A stretch of DNA of 64,000 nucleotides from Croceibacterium segetis (GCF_011320115.1 NZ_JAANOZ010000001.1:124001-188000), one strand, 5' to 3'; positions 1-8,394 are shown, numbered from the stretch's first letter. Numbers and translations are program-made. Notes: generated from the letters alone by a model not told the origin.

Positions 1-381
1 ACTGGCGACGTCCTTGCTGAAATAGCGGTGGAACACCGCCATGTTCACCCCCGCGAGCGCCATCAACGCCGTCTTCCAGAGGAAGTACGGATTGGCCATG
101 TAGCTCTGCGCCTTGCTGACGAACAACAGAAGACCGGAAATGACCGCGACGGCGAATGCCACCCAGGTCACCGGCAACGTGTCACGCTCCATCGCGGCGA
201 CCGACTTGGTGCCCGAGGTGAGGCCGAGCAGCCGCAGGTCCATCACGGCGATCGCCCCGATCACGGTGACGATGGCGATTACATGGATCGTTTCGATCGT
301 CGGAAACATCCACTCGTTGCCGGCGATGGTGGATCCGAGGCTGGAGTTCTCCAGAGTCGCCCACAGTGAACCGCTTGTCAT
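1..381 (-). CDS. Small multi-pass membrane protein (DUF6644-like), C-terminus cut by window edge
   Basis: The reading frame is open from the ATG at 381 down to base 1, so 127 residues are visible and the C-terminus lies outside the window. The visible part holds hydrophobic segments, including one rich in I, V and A around residues 25-45. It resembles the next gene upstream in topology and layout, so I read the two as paralogues. A strong GAGGAGA ribosome binding site precedes the ATG. The gene follows its neighbour by 12 nt and is probably co-transcribed with it. No catalytic motif is visible, and the function is unknown. The DUF6644 assignment is from memory of the family's look, not from a search. 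Confidence 0.7.
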   Translation of the reverse strand, partial: MTSGSLWATLENSSLGSTIAGNEWMFPTIETIHVIAIVTVIGAIAVMDLRLLGLTSGTKSVAAMERDTLPVTWVAFAVAVISGLLLFVSKAQSYMANPYFLWKTALMALAGVNMAVFHRYFSKDVAS

Positions 382-393
382 GACGTGCTCTCC

Positions 394-927
394 TCAATTC
401 GGTGCGTAAGCGATCCAGCGGCCGCCGGCGATTACCAGGCACCAGAGGATCGTCAGGAAGATGGCGCCGGTGCGCAACGAAGCGTGGCCGCTCGGCGAGA
501 CGTCCCAGGTGTCCAGCCGGCCCCGAAGCGAGCGCTGGAACCAGAGCGAACCGACCACCGCAATCAGCAGCAGCGTCATCTTGATCCAGAAAACCGAGTT
601 GACCATGTTGCGAACCGGTTCGCTGATCAGCAGGATCACCCCGCTAGCCACCAGCACGAGCAGCGCCGACCACATCCACGGGCGATAGCGGCGATAGGCG
701 GCTTCGAGGTTCTGGTCGGTGCCGTTGATTCCCAGCACGCGGAAGTTGAGCAGCAAGGTCGAGCCGAACAGCACCGCGATCGACAGGATGTGTATCGTCT
801 GGAACGCCGGGATCGCGTAGAAGTGGCTCTGGAGCCACAGCGCGAACGGCCAATCCGAAACCCACAGCGAAAACTCGACCAAGTGCGTCGTGCGCAGCAA
901 CTCGGTCATGTGAAACAGCCAGTCCAT
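394..927 (-). CDS. Small multi-pass membrane protein (DUF6644-like)
   Basis: The 177-residue protein has about four transmembrane stretches (near residues 35-60, 88-108, 115-133 and 152-172). Short loops rich in W and R join them. There is no signal peptide and no obvious catalytic motif. The pattern H-x-Y-A-I-P-A-F-Q-T-I-H near residues 36-47 could place histidines close to the membrane, which hints at haem or metal binding, but that is speculative. It sits 12 nt upstream of the partial paralogue and downstream of a LysR gene on the same strand. The function is unknown. The call rests on topology and recognition of the DUF6644 type. Confidence 0.75.
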   Translation of the reverse strand: MDWLFHMTELLRTTHLVEFSLWVSDWPFALWLQSHFYAIPAFQTIHILSIAVLFGSTLLLNFRVLGINGTDQNLEAAYRRYRPWMWSALLVLVASGVILLISEPVRNMVNSVFWIKMTLLLIAVVGSLWFQRSLRGRLDTWDVSPSGHASLRTGAIFLTILWCLVIAGGRWIAYAPN

Positions 928-948
928 CCCTCGTCCCCTGTGACCGGC

Positions 949-970
949 GGCGGCGCTTCAGGGCGCCGCC
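949..970. terminator. GC-rich hairpin between LysR gene and membrane-protein pair
   Basis: A perfect 8-bp stem (GGCGGCGC / GCGCCGCC) closes a 6-nt loop downstream of the LysR stop and upstream of the DUF6644-like gene. There is no T-run, so it may be a weak or Rho-assisted terminator or an mRNA-stabilising hairpin. Confidence 0.4.
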
Positions 971-1045
971 TCAACCGGTTTCAGGAACTGAAGATGACTT
1001 TGTCCGGCACGAACGGCATTGACGCGGATCAACTAAGCCAAGCGG

Positions 1046-1930
1046 CTACAATCCCGCATCGATCAGCCAATCGTAGAACATGCGCACCGGGCGGTTCTCA
1101 AGGTCCATCGGGCGGCAGACGAACCAGTAGCTGTAGGGGCTCTGGACCTCGACATCGAACAAGTGGGCGAGGCGCGGGTCGCGGGCGCGCTTGAGGTGGT
1201 CGTCGTGCATCATCGCGATGCCGAGGCCCTGCGCCGCGGCCTCGAGGATCAGCTGGCCGGAATCGTAATGGTCGATCGCCGCGGGGTGCAGATTGGGCAT
1301 GCCGATCGCCATCTTCCACGCATCGAAGCTCTGCGGCAGGTCGCTGTGGATCAGGAAAGTCTGCTTCTCGAGCGCCTCGATGCCGGGATTGGAGCCGATT
1401 TCCTCGGCCAGTTCGCGGCTGCAGATCGCGTGAACGGTGTTTTGATCGAGCTGAACCGCATGGAAGCCGGGCTCGGGCCTGGTGGTCAGCAGGATCGCCG
1501 CATCCAGCGTGTCGCCGACGCGGTCGATCAGGTGCGGCCCGGTGTCGATGTCGATGTGCAGCCGCGGGTGCAGCTTGCGCAACTCGGGCAGGCGCGGGAA
1601 CAGCCGCTGAGCGCCGAACAGCGGCAGCGTGCCGAGCCGCAGGCGCAGGAGCTGGAGGTTCTCCGACTGGTTCTCGACCGCCGCCGCGAGCGCGTCGAGG
1701 TGCGGCTGCACCGCTTCGTAGAACGCGCGTCCTTCGTCGGTCAGCTTCATGGTCTGCCCCGAGCGCGAGAACAGCTTCTTCCCGGTGAAGTCCTCGAGAT
1801 TGCCGATGCGCCGCGACAGCGCCGACGGGCTCAGCCCAAGCTCCGCCGCGGCCGCCCGCGCCGAGCCGAGGCGGACGGTGCGCATGAACGCTTCGAGCGC
1901 GCGCAAGGGGGGGAGTCGGCGGATCGGCAT
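1046..1930 (-). CDS. LysR-family transcriptional regulator (GcvA-like)
   Basis: The 294-residue protein has a winged-helix DNA-binding domain at about residues 5-65, with the LysR signature of A-A-A-E-L-G-L-S-P-S-A-L-S-R-R. A periplasmic-binding-protein-like effector domain follows from about residue 90. The opening P-P-L-R-A-L-E-A-F is typical of the GcvA group. I start at the ATG at 1930; a GTG nine bases upstream is also possible. It ends about 120 bp from the membrane-protein pair and may control it, although LysR targets are more often divergent. The effector is unknown. Confidence 0.85.
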   Translation of the reverse strand: MPIRRLPPLRALEAFMRTVRLGSARAAAAELGLSPSALSRRIGNLEDFTGKKLFSRSGQTMKLTDEGRAFYEAVQPHLDALAAAVENQSENLQLLRLRLGTLPLFGAQRLFPRLPELRKLHPRLHIDIDTGPHLIDRVGDTLDAAILLTTRPEPGFHAVQLDQNTVHAICSRELAEEIGSNPGIEALEKQTFLIHSDLPQSFDAWKMAIGMPNLHPAAIDHYDSGQLILEAAAQGLGIAMMHDDHLKRARDPRLAHLFDVEVQSPYSYWFVCRPMDLENRPVRMFYDWLIDAGL

Positions 1931-1979
1931 GGGCGGCACTGTTCAGAAATATGCAACTGTGTCGAGGGTGCAAGGGGGC

Positions 1980-2915
1980 TTATTCGCCGCTCGCGCTCTC
2001 GCGCTTCTCCGGGCGGTGCAGGCGCAGGCGCGTGACGTGGGTCTCGTCTCCGGCCGTCACCTCGATGCGCCAGCCGCTCGGGTGCGCCAGCATCGCACCA
2101 GGCCGCGGAACTTGCCCGGCGAGGACGAACGCCAGGCCGCCGAGCGTGTCCACCGCTTCCTCGACCTCGGCCAGCCGCGGATCGCCGACGATCCCGGCCA
2201 CGTCGTCGAGCTCGGCGCGAGCATCGGCGTCCCACATGCCTTCGCCGATCGGCGTGATCAGCTCGACCGGCGCCTCGTCGTGCTCGTCCTCGATGTTGCC
2301 GACGATTTCCTCGACCAGGTCCTCGATGGTGATGATCCCGTCGGTGCCCGAGAACTCGTCGACCACGATGGCGAGGTGGATGCGGTGGGCACGCATGTCG
2401 GCGAGCACGTCGAGCGCGCCGCGCGCCTGCGGAACGTAGAGCGGCTGGCGCATCAGCACCGTCCAGTCGCCTGGGGGAGCTTCCCCCCGGGCGAGAAACG
2501 GGAAGACGTCCTTGACGTGCATCATGCCGATGACCTGGTCGAGCGTGTCGCGGTAGACCGGCAGCCGCGAATGGCCGTGCTCGGCGAACTGTGCGACTAC
2601 TTCTTCCCAGCTGGCATCGGCTGACAGGGCGACGATTTCGCTGCGCGGGATCGCCACGTCGTCGGCGTCGTGCTCGCTGAAATGGAGCAGGTTGCGCAGC
2701 ATCTGCAGCTCGAGCGGCGACAGGTCGCCCTTGCCGGGCTCTTCCGAACTGGCGGCCTGCTCGTCCTCGTGCTCGTCGATCGCTTCCTCGAGCTGCGCGC
2801 GCAGCGAGGTGTCGGCGTCGCCGTTGTCGAACAGCCGGCGGATGGCCTTGAGCAGGCCGCCGCTACTGTCCGCGTCTCCGGTGACGGAGTCGCCGGGTCT
2901 GGAATGGTCGGGCAT
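1980..2915 (-). CDS. corC: CorC/TlyC-type CBS-domain protein
   Basis: This is a soluble 311-residue protein without transmembrane segments. A CBS pair spans roughly residues 85-205, with the family motifs I-P-R-S-E near 89 and G-T-D-G-I-I-T-I-E-D-L at 190-200. A CorC_HlyC (transporter-associated) domain occupies roughly 220-300. Proteins of this type (YbeX/CorC) are linked to magnesium and cobalt efflux and, in the ybeY neighbourhood, to ribosome metabolism. It lies 8 nt downstream of ybeY in the phoH-ybeY-corC operon. The lnt gene that often follows is absent here. The family assignment is firm; the exact role in this organism is inferred. Confidence 0.9.
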   Translation of the reverse strand: MPDHSRPGDSVTGDADSSGGLLKAIRRLFDNGDADTSLRAQLEEAIDEHEDEQAASSEEPGKGDLSPLELQMLRNLLHFSEHDADDVAIPRSEIVALSADASWEEVVAQFAEHGHSRLPVYRDTLDQVIGMMHVKDVFPFLARGEAPPGDWTVLMRQPLYVPQARGALDVLADMRAHRIHLAIVVDEFSGTDGIITIEDLVEEIVGNIEDEHDEAPVELITPIGEGMWDADARAELDDVAGIVGDPRLAEVEEAVDTLGGLAFVLAGQVPRPGAMLAHPSGWRIEVTAGDETHVTRLRLHRPEKRESASGE

Positions 2916-2923
2916 AGCCCTCG

Positions 2924-3427
2924 TTAGATCCCCACTGCCTGGTTGCGCGGCTCATATGGGTCCGCCACCCCGACCAGCGCAAGCGCCTTCACTTCCAGCC
3001 GCTCCATGACCTCGGCCTGGTCGGGGCCAAGTTCGTGGTCGTGACCGGCCAGGTGGAGCAGGCCGTGAACCACCAGATGGGCCGCGTGATGCTCGAGCGG
3101 GATGCCCTTCTCGCCAGCTTCGCGGGCGCAGGTCTCGAAAGCCAGGGCCACGTCGCCGAGCATCACCGGCGGCCCGTCCGCTGCCAGCCCGAGCAGTTCG
3201 GCGCGATCGAGCATCGGGAACGACAGCACGTTGGTCGGCTTGTCGCGCTGGCGCCATTCGCGGTTGAGCGCGTGAACCTCGGCGTCCGAGGTGAACAGCA
3301 GGCTGGCCGAGAGGCGCGGATTGCCGAGTTCGGGCGCGACCCGAGCCAATGCGGTGGCCGCCAGTTCGCTCCGTTCCTGCCATTCGCCCGCTGGCCACGG
3401 GTCTTCGATATCGATGTCGAGTTCCAC
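2924..3427 (-). CDS. ybeY: Endoribonuclease YbeY, rRNA maturation and ribosome quality control
   Basis: The 167-residue protein has the family's usual length. It carries the zinc-binding motif H-G-L-L-H-L-A-G-H-D-H, whose metal ligands are H121, H125 and H131. The upstream element R-D-K-P-T-N-V-L-S-F-P at about residues 61-71 is also diagnostic. YbeY acts in 16S rRNA 3'-end maturation and in turnover of defective 70S ribosomes. It is 6 nt downstream of phoH and 8 nt upstream of corC, the conserved operon order. All key residues are present. Confidence 0.97.
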   Translation of the reverse strand: MELDIDIEDPWPAGEWQERSELAATALARVAPELGNPRLSASLLFTSDAEVHALNREWRQRDKPTNVLSFPMLDRAELLGLAADGPPVMLGDVALAFETCAREAGEKGIPLEHHAAHLVVHGLLHLAGHDHELGPDQAEVMERLEVKALALVGVADPYEPRNQAVGI

Positions 3428-3433
3428 CGGCGG

Positions 3434-4468
3434 CTAGGCGTCCTTGCCCTCGTAGGCCTCGACGATGCGGCCGACGATCGGGTGGCGGACCACATCGGCG
3501 ACGCTGAAGCGCGTGACGGCGATGCCTTCGACACCGGTGAGCCGCCCGACCGCGTCGGCAAGGCCGCTCATCTCGATGCCGCCGGGGATGTCGACCTGCT
3601 TGGGATCGCCGCAGATGACCATCCGGCTACCCTGGCCGAAGCGGGTGAGGAACATCTTCATCTGCTCGCGGGTGGTGTTCTGCGCCTCGTCGAGGATCAC
3701 GAAGGCGTCGGCCAGCGTGCGGCCGCGCATGAAGGCGATCGGGGCGATCTCGATTTCGCCGCTGGCGAGCCGCCGGTCGACCTGCTCGGGCGGCATGCAG
3801 TCGTAGAGGGCGTCGTAGAGCGGGCGCAGGTAGGGATCGACTTTTTCCTTCATGTCGCCGGGAAGGAAGCCGAGCCGCTCGCCGGCCTCGACCGCCGGGC
3901 GGCTGAGGATCAGGCGCTGGACGCTGCCGGTGATCAGCTGGCTGACCGCCTGCGCGACCGCGAGGTAGGTCTTGCCGGTACCGGCCGGGCCGAGCGCGAA
4001 GATCATGTCCTTGCCGGCGAGCTGGCGCATGTATTCCGCCTGCATCGCGCTGCGCGGGACGATCGTCTTGCGGCGGGTGCGGATCATGATCGGCGGATGC
4101 TTGGCCTCCCCGCTGATGATTCCCTCGAGGGTCGGCTCGCCGGACATCGCGATGAGCGCCTCGATAGCGCCGGAATCGAGGTCCTGCCCGGTCAGCAGCC
4201 GCTGGTGCATGCCCTTGAGCACGTCGCGTGCGCGGGCGACGTCGTCCACCGGCCCTTCCACGACGATCTTGTTGCCGCGCGCGCCGATGTACACGCCGAG
4301 GCGGTTCTCCAGCTGGACGAGATTGGCGTCGAATTCGCCGAACAGGGCGCCGAGCACCGCTTGTTCGTCGAAAGCGATCTCCGCGCGCGCGCGGCGCGGG
4401 GCGTCGCGGCGATCCTCGGGATGCGTCAGCGCCGCCTCAACGTCGGCGCGATCGGGTTTACGAGCCAT
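3434..4468 (-). CDS. phoH: PhoH-family ATPase (YbeZ-like)
   Basis: The 344-residue protein has an N-terminal KH-like region (about residues 40-95) and a P-loop ATPase domain. The Walker A motif G-P-A-G-T-G-K-T is at 160-167 and the Walker B motif V-I-L-D-E-A-Q at 257-263, as in the PhoH/YbeZ group. YbeZ proteins are RNA-associated ATPases that work with YbeY in ribosome metabolism. The gene heads the phoH-ybeY-corC operon. In many alphaproteobacteria miaB directly precedes phoH, but here an RcnB-like gene of opposite orientation separates them, so phoH must have its own promoter in the 4469-4713 spacer. Confidence 0.95.
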   Translation of the reverse strand: MARKPDRADVEAALTHPEDRRDAPRRARAEIAFDEQAVLGALFGEFDANLVQLENRLGVYIGARGNKIVVEGPVDDVARARDVLKGMHQRLLTGQDLDSGAIEALIAMSGEPTLEGIISGEAKHPPIMIRTRRKTIVPRSAMQAEYMRQLAGKDMIFALGPAGTGKTYLAVAQAVSQLITGSVQRLILSRPAVEAGERLGFLPGDMKEKVDPYLRPLYDALYDCMPPEQVDRRLASGEIEIAPIAFMRGRTLADAFVILDEAQNTTREQMKMFLTRFGQGSRMVICGDPKQVDIPGGIEMSGLADAVGRLTGVEGIAVTRFSVADVVRHPIVGRIVEAYEGKDA

Positions 4469-4651
4469 GCGCTCCTTTCATGGGCGCGGCCGGGTTCGGT
4501 CGAGCCAAGCCCCAAGATAGGCCGCCGCCGGAGGCGCGCAAGCCGTCGCCCGACGAACCGAGAGACCGGACCGTCGCTTTCCCACAGTCCCGTGCGCCTG
4601 CGGTGCGTCGCGAGCATTGTGCACGGCAGCTGTCCCGAGCGTTGCCAAGTG

Positions 4652-4702
4652 TTCATGAAACCGGCCGCTTAGATAAACGTTTGGTTTGATGATCTTCATG
4701 AA
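4652..4702. promoter_or_regulatory. Paired TTCATGAA boxes upstream of the RcnB-like gene
   Basis: Two identical 8-bp palindromes, TTCATGAA, lie at 4652-4659 and 4695-4702, 43 bp apart and so about four helical turns. The second abuts the ribosome binding site of the gene at 4714. The AT-rich stretch between them could hold the promoter. This looks like a two-site operator; the regulator is unknown. Confidence 0.45.
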
Positions 4703-4713
4703 AGGAAGTTCTA

Positions 4714-5190
4714 ATGCGTAAGTTGTTACTTGTCGCACTTGCGGCCACGGCGCTCGCCCCGAGTATCGCCGGCGCGCAAACCGCCGGCGAAGTTCGCCGA
4801 GACCAGCGCGAGGTCAGGCACGACCAGCGTGAAGTTAACCGCGACTTGGCGCGGGGCGATTACCAGGAAGCGCGCGAAGACGCTCGCGAGACCCGACGCG
4901 ACCAACGCGAAACCACACGGGATTGGCGCGACTATCGCCAGACCCATCGCGGCGTGTACCACCGCCCCGCCTATGTTGCGCCGCGTGGCTACCGTTATCG
5001 CCAGGTCGCGGTCGGCACGACGCTAAACCGCGCATTCTGGGGCTCACGCTACCGGATCGGCAACTACAACACCTACCGCCTGCCGTATCCCGGCCGCAAC
5101 CGGATGTACGTGCGCCACGGCCATGACGTCCTGCTGATCAACGCGCGCAACGGCCGCGTGATCAGGGTCTACAACCGCTTCTTCTGGTAA
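4714..5190 (+). CDS. RcnB-like periplasmic protein
   Basis: The 158-residue protein starts with a clear Sec signal peptide (cleavage near residue 21, ending G-A). Residues 26-75 form a highly charged segment of repeated R-x-D-Q-R-E units. The C-terminal half is rich in Y, R and G and ends in N-R-F-F-W. This architecture matches the RcnB group, periplasmic proteins linked to nickel/cobalt homeostasis in Escherichia coli; in alphaproteobacteria they are numerous and mostly uncharacterised. The ATG has an AAAGGAAG ribosome binding site. The gene points against its neighbours miaB and phoH and converges with miaB. No histidine-rich metal site is obvious, so metal binding is not assured. Confidence 0.75.
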   Translation: MRKLLLVALAATALAPSIAGAQTAGEVRRDQREVRHDQREVNRDLARGDYQEAREDARETRRDQRETTRDWRDYRQTHRGVYHRPAYVAPRGYRYRQVAVGTTLNRAFWGSRYRIGNYNTYRLPYPGRNRMYVRHGHDVLLINARNGRVIRVYNRFFW

Positions 5191-5223
5191 GCCTGAATTC
5201 GAACCGGCGGCCGCCATTCAGGC
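5191..5223. terminator. Hairpin between convergent RcnB-like gene and miaB
   Basis: A perfect 8-bp inverted repeat (GCCTGAAT / ATTCAGGC) encloses a GC-rich self-complementary centre immediately after the plus-strand stop. It overlaps the miaB stop codon. There is no T-run on either side, so it is a plausible bidirectional but not canonical terminator. Confidence 0.45.
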
Positions 5224-6555
5224 GGCTGCCGGGACGAGCAATTCACCAGCCAGTGAATTGGGCCCCGCGGCGGCCAGTTCGACTTCGACGAGGTCGCCGA
5301 TCGCCGCGTCGCCCTCGAAAAACACCGATTGCAGCCACGGCGACTTGCCGAGCCATTGGCCCGGCTTCTTGCCCTTGCGCTCGACCAGCACAGCGCATCG
5401 GCTCCCCACCGAAGCCTGGTTGAACGCCAGTTGATGGCGGCCGAGCGCGGCCTGGAGGCGCTGCAGGCGCTCCTCCATCACCTCGCGGGCGACCTGGCCG
5501 TTCATCGCTGCCGCCGGCGTGCCCGGGCGGGGCGAATACATGAAACTGAAGGCATGGGCATAGCCGACGGCTTCGACCAGGCGGAGCGTCTCGCCGAACT
5601 CGGCCTCGGACTCGCCCGGGAAGCCGACGATGAAGTCGCCGCTGAGCGCGATGTCGGGCCGCGCGGCGCGGAAGCGTTCGAGCAGCCGGAGATACCCGTC
5701 CACGGTGTGGCTGCGGTTCATCGCCTTGAGCACGCGGTCGCTGCCGCTTTGCACCGGCAGGTGCAGATAGGGCATCAGCTTGTCGATCTCGCCATGGGCG
5801 GCGATGAGGCCATCGGTGACGTCGGCGGGATGGCTTGTGGTGTAGCGAATTCGTTGCAAATCCGGGAGCTTGGCGAGCTCTCTTATCAAGCCGTCTAGGC
5901 CGGTCGCGCAGCCCTTGGCGTCCTCGCCGCGCCACGCGTTGACGTTCTGCCCGAGCAGCGTCACCTCGCGCGCGCCGGCCTCGACCAGACGCTGCGCTTC
6001 GGCCACCAGCTCGCCGAACGGCCGCGAGATTTCGGCGCCGCGGGTGTAGGGGACGACGCAGTAAGTGCAGAACTTGTCGCAGCCCTCCTGCACCGTGAGG
6101 AACGCGCTCGGTGCCACCCGGCGGCGCGGGGGCAGGGCGGCGAACTTGGCGTCGGCCGGCATGTCGGTGTCGGTCGCCCGCTCGCCGCGAAGGGCCTTGG
6201 CGATCATCGCCGGCAGGCGGTGGTAAGCCTGCGGGCCCACGACCATGCCGACCGCCGGAGCCCGGGCCATGATCTCCTCGCCCTCGGCCTGCGCGACGCA
6301 CCCGGCGACCGCGATCATCGGCGGATTGTCGCCGCCCGCCTTCACCAGGCGGCCGATGTCCGAATAGACCTTTTCCGCGGCCTTCTCGCGGATGTGGCAG
6401 GTGTTGAGCACGACGAGGTCCGCGTCCTGCCCGTCGACGGCGGGGGCGATGCCCTGGTCGGCCAGCAGTTCGGCCATCCGCTCGCCGTCGTAGACGTTCA
6501 TCTGGCAGCCGAGGCTCTTGACCCTGAAGGTCCTGGGATGCTCGCGTGTAGGCAT
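5218..6555 (-). CDS. miaB: tRNA-2-methylthio-N6-dimethylallyladenosine synthase MiaB
   Basis: This radical-SAM methylthiotransferase converts i6A37 to ms2i6A37 in tRNAs that read UNN codons. The N-terminal UPF0004 domain carries the auxiliary-cluster cysteines C17, C53 and C86, the first in L-G-C-Q-M-N. The radical-SAM triad C159-x3-C163-x2-C166 lies in [15 protein letters not shown] domain occupies about the last 65 residues. I start at the ATG at 6555 because the protein then begins just before the conserved T-F-R-V-K-S-L-G-C; an upstream ATG at 6576 would add seven residues. It is 33 nt downstream of plsC on the same strand. Confidence 0.96.
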   Translation of the reverse strand: MPTREHPRTFRVKSLGCQMNVYDGERMAELLADQGIAPAVDGQDADLVVLNTCHIREKAAEKVYSDIGRLVKAGGDNPPMIAVAGCVAQAEGEEIMARAPAVGMVVGPQAYHRLPAMIAKALRGERATDTDMPADAKFAALPPRRRVAPSAFLTVQEGCDKFCTYCVVPYTRGAEISRPFGELVAEAQRLVEAGAREVTLLGQNVNAWRGEDAKGCATGLDGLIRELAKLPDLQRIRYTTSHPADVTDGLIAAHGEIDKLMPYLHLPVQSGSDRVLKAMNRSHTVDGYLRLLERFRAARPDIALSGDFIVGFPGESEAEFGETLRLVEAVGYAHAFSFMYSPRPGTPAAAMNGQVAREVMEERLQRLQAALGRHQLAFNQASVGSRCAVLVERKGKKPGQWLGKSPWLQSVFFEGDAAIGDLVEVELAAAGPNSLAGELLVPAAA

Positions 6556-6588
6556 GGGGCCGCGCCTGTAAGCCATGGCGCGGCGGAT

Positions 6589-7398
6589 TTAAAGCGCCAG
6601 TGCGCGCTCGATCGCGCCGCGCGCTGCCGCTGCCATCGTCTTGCGATCGGCGAGGGCGGGGCCGGCCAGCGCCGGCAGGAAGCGTACGGTCAGGTGGACC
6701 GGGCGGGTGCGCGACAGGATGGTGGCGGCGTTGCGCAAGCCGGGTTCGGCGCCGACCCAGGCGATCTCCTCGGGCTCGTCGTAGATCAGTGCCACCGGCT
6801 GGATCGGAATGCTCGCCGGCAGGTCCTCCAGCGCCGACAGCAGCGAGCTCTTGAACGGCAGCATCTCGCGCCCGTCGTTGGTGGTCCCCTCCGGAAAGAT
6901 CGTCAGCCGCCGCTCGCCGAGCGCCTCGCGGACCTGGGCGATCTGCCCGGCAATCGTATGGCGGCGGTCGCGGGTGATGAACACCGTGCCGTTCTGGTCG
7001 CACAGCCATTTGAGCGCGGGCGAGATGCTGAGGCCGGAGTGGGCGACGAACGCGGTGCGCGAGGCCGCGGCGAGCGCCATGATGTCGAGCCAGCTGAGGT
7101 GATTGGCTAGCAGCAGCGCGTGCACCCGCGGCTTGCCTTCGACGGTGAAGCGCAGGCCGGCGAACCAGCCGAGCCCGCACAGGTACGTCGGCGGGATGAG
7201 CCAGCGCTGGCCGAAAAGGCGAACGAAAAGATGGAGCGGGACGACGAGCGCCGTCCACACCAACATGGCGGCCACGCGCGCGACGACGAGCAGCCAGCGC
7301 CAGCCGAGCCCTTCGAGACGGGCCTTCGACTTCGCCCCTGGCGGGGTTGCGCCCAGTCCCTCCTCAGGGTGAGCGGAATTTTGAAATGACTCGCTCAT
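6589..7398 (-). CDS. plsC: 1-acyl-sn-glycerol-3-phosphate acyltransferase (PlsC family)
   Basis: The 269-residue protein acylates lysophosphatidic acid in phospholipid synthesis at the inner membrane. The catalytic N-H-x4-D motif (H100 to D105) and the F-P-E-G-T-T motif (about 167-172) are intact. A membrane anchor lies at about residues 34-60. The only ATG ahead of that anchor is at 7398, inside the right arm of an inverted repeat, so the first 30 or so residues (rich in S, E, P and G) are encoded by repeat-like DNA and are probably non-essential. The gene precedes miaB. Confidence 0.92.
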   Translation of the reverse strand: MSESFQNSAHPEEGLGATPPGAKSKARLEGLGWRWLLVVARVAAMLVWTALVVPLHLFVRLFGQRWLIPPTYLCGLGWFAGLRFTVEGKPRVHALLLANHLSWLDIMALAAASRTAFVAHSGLSISPALKWLCDQNGTVFITRDRRHTIAGQIAQVREALGERRLTIFPEGTTNDGREMLPFKSSLLSALEDLPASIPIQPVALIYDEPEEIAWVGAEPGLRNAATILSRTRPVHLTVRFLPALAGPALADRKTMAAAARGAIERALAL

Positions 7399-7407
7399 CC
7401 TGAGGAG
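7360..7407. repeat. REP-like inverted repeat overlapping the plsC start
   Basis: The arms at 7360-7375 and 7392-7407 are 16 bp with one mismatch, around a 16-nt loop. Flanking motifs (CTTCGA, GCTTGTCGAAG) resemble the dispersed repeats seen between genes in sphingomonads. Unusually, the element supplies the start codon and first codons of plsC. Only this copy is seen in the window. Confidence 0.6.
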
Positions 7408-7460
7408 CCTCCGGAAAGCAGAGCTTGTCGAAGCATGGAGGAGGCGTTTCGAAGGACGGC

Positions 7461-7883
7461 TCAGTCTTCGCGATCGAGGCGGACGCCGTAGAGCTCCATC
7501 CGGTGGTCGACCAGCCGGTAGCCGAGCTTCTCGGCGATTTGCCGTTGCAGCGCCTCGAGTTCGGGATCGACGAACTCGACGACCTTGCCGGTCTCGACGT
7601 CGATCAAGTGGTCGTGATGCGCCTCGGGTGTGGCTTCGTAGCGCGAGCGGCCGTCGCCGAAATCGTGGCGGTCGAGGATCCCGGCGTCCTCGAACAGACG
7701 CACCGTGCGATAGACCGTGGCGATGGAGATCTTCGGATCGATCGCCGAGGCGCGCTTGTGCAGCAACTCGACGTCGGGATGGTCCTCGCTATCCGACAGT
7801 ACGCGGGCGATGGTCCGGCGCTGCTCGGTGATCCTGAGGCCGCGCTCGGCACACAGCGCTTCGAGGTCGATGGCCTGGTGCAA
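7461..7883 (-). CDS. fur: Fur-family metal-responsive repressor (Fur/Mur)
   Basis: The 140-residue protein has a winged-helix domain with I-S-I-A-T-V-Y-R-T-V-R at 52-62. The dimerisation domain has metal-site residues H89-H90-D91-H92 and the downstream E-F. Neither CxxC pair of zinc-structured Fur proteins is present. That is common in alphaproteobacterial Fur/Mur proteins, which often sense manganese or haem rather than free iron. It is a single gene, with the REP-like element and plsC downstream and mucR upstream. Which metal it senses cannot be read from the sequence. Confidence 0.93.
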   Translation of the reverse strand: MHQAIDLEALCAERGLRITEQRRTIARVLSDSEDHPDVELLHKRASAIDPKISIATVYRTVRLFEDAGILDRHDFGDGRSRYEATPEAHHDHLIDVETGKVVEFVDPELEALQRQIAEKLGYRLVDHRMELYGVRLDRED

Positions 7884-7950
7884 ATTTGCCTCTCGCGAAT
7901 GGACGACGCCTGGGACCTTACCGGTCCCAAGCGTTCATCTCAAGCCGCGC

Positions 7951-8394
7951 TCAGGCGCTCGCTTTTTTGTGCCGACCGCGGCGCTGGCCGGGCTTGCGGC
8001 CGAGGCCAATCTTCTTGGCGAGGTCGCGGCGCTTGTCGGCATAGTCGGGGGCCACCATCGGGTAGTCCGAGGCGAGGCCCCAGCGGGCGCGATATTCGTC
8101 GGGCGTCAGGCCGTGATCGGTCATCAGGTGACGCTTGAGCATCTTCATCTTCTTACCGTCTTCGAGGCAGACGATGTGGTCGCGCTTGATCGACGAACGG
8201 ACGGACACCGCCGGATCGGGCCGCGCTTCGGGCGCGGCGTTTTCCTGGCCGAGGGCGGCGAGCGTCCCGTAAATGTCGCGGATCAGCGAGGAGACGTCGT
8301 CCGCCCCAAGCGAATTGTTGGCAACGTAGGAAACCACGATATCGGTGGTGTGAGTTATCAACATGTCATGTATTTCTGCTGCTGCTTCGTCCAT
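7951..8394 (-). CDS. mucR: MucR/Ros-family transcriptional regulator
   Basis: The 147-residue protein has the Ros/MucR zinc-finger region near residues 76-94 and a basic tail. The finger reads C76-L-E-D79 ... H89 ... H94, so the second cysteine of the classical C-x2-C is an aspartate, a substitution known in some rhizobial homologues. MucR proteins are abundant, H-NS-like regulators that bind AT-rich DNA and control envelope, motility and cell-cycle genes. The upstream spacer of 137 bp contains the 12-bp palindrome noted separately. An internal ATG at residue 11 is an alternative start. Confidence 0.93.
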   Translation of the reverse strand: MDEAAAEIHDMLITHTTDIVVSYVANNSLGADDVSSLIRDIYGTLAALGQENAAPEARPDPAVSVRSSIKRDHIVCLEDGKKMKMLKRHLMTDHGLTPDEYRARWGLASDYPMVAPDYADKRRDLAKKIGLGRKPGQRRGRHKKASA

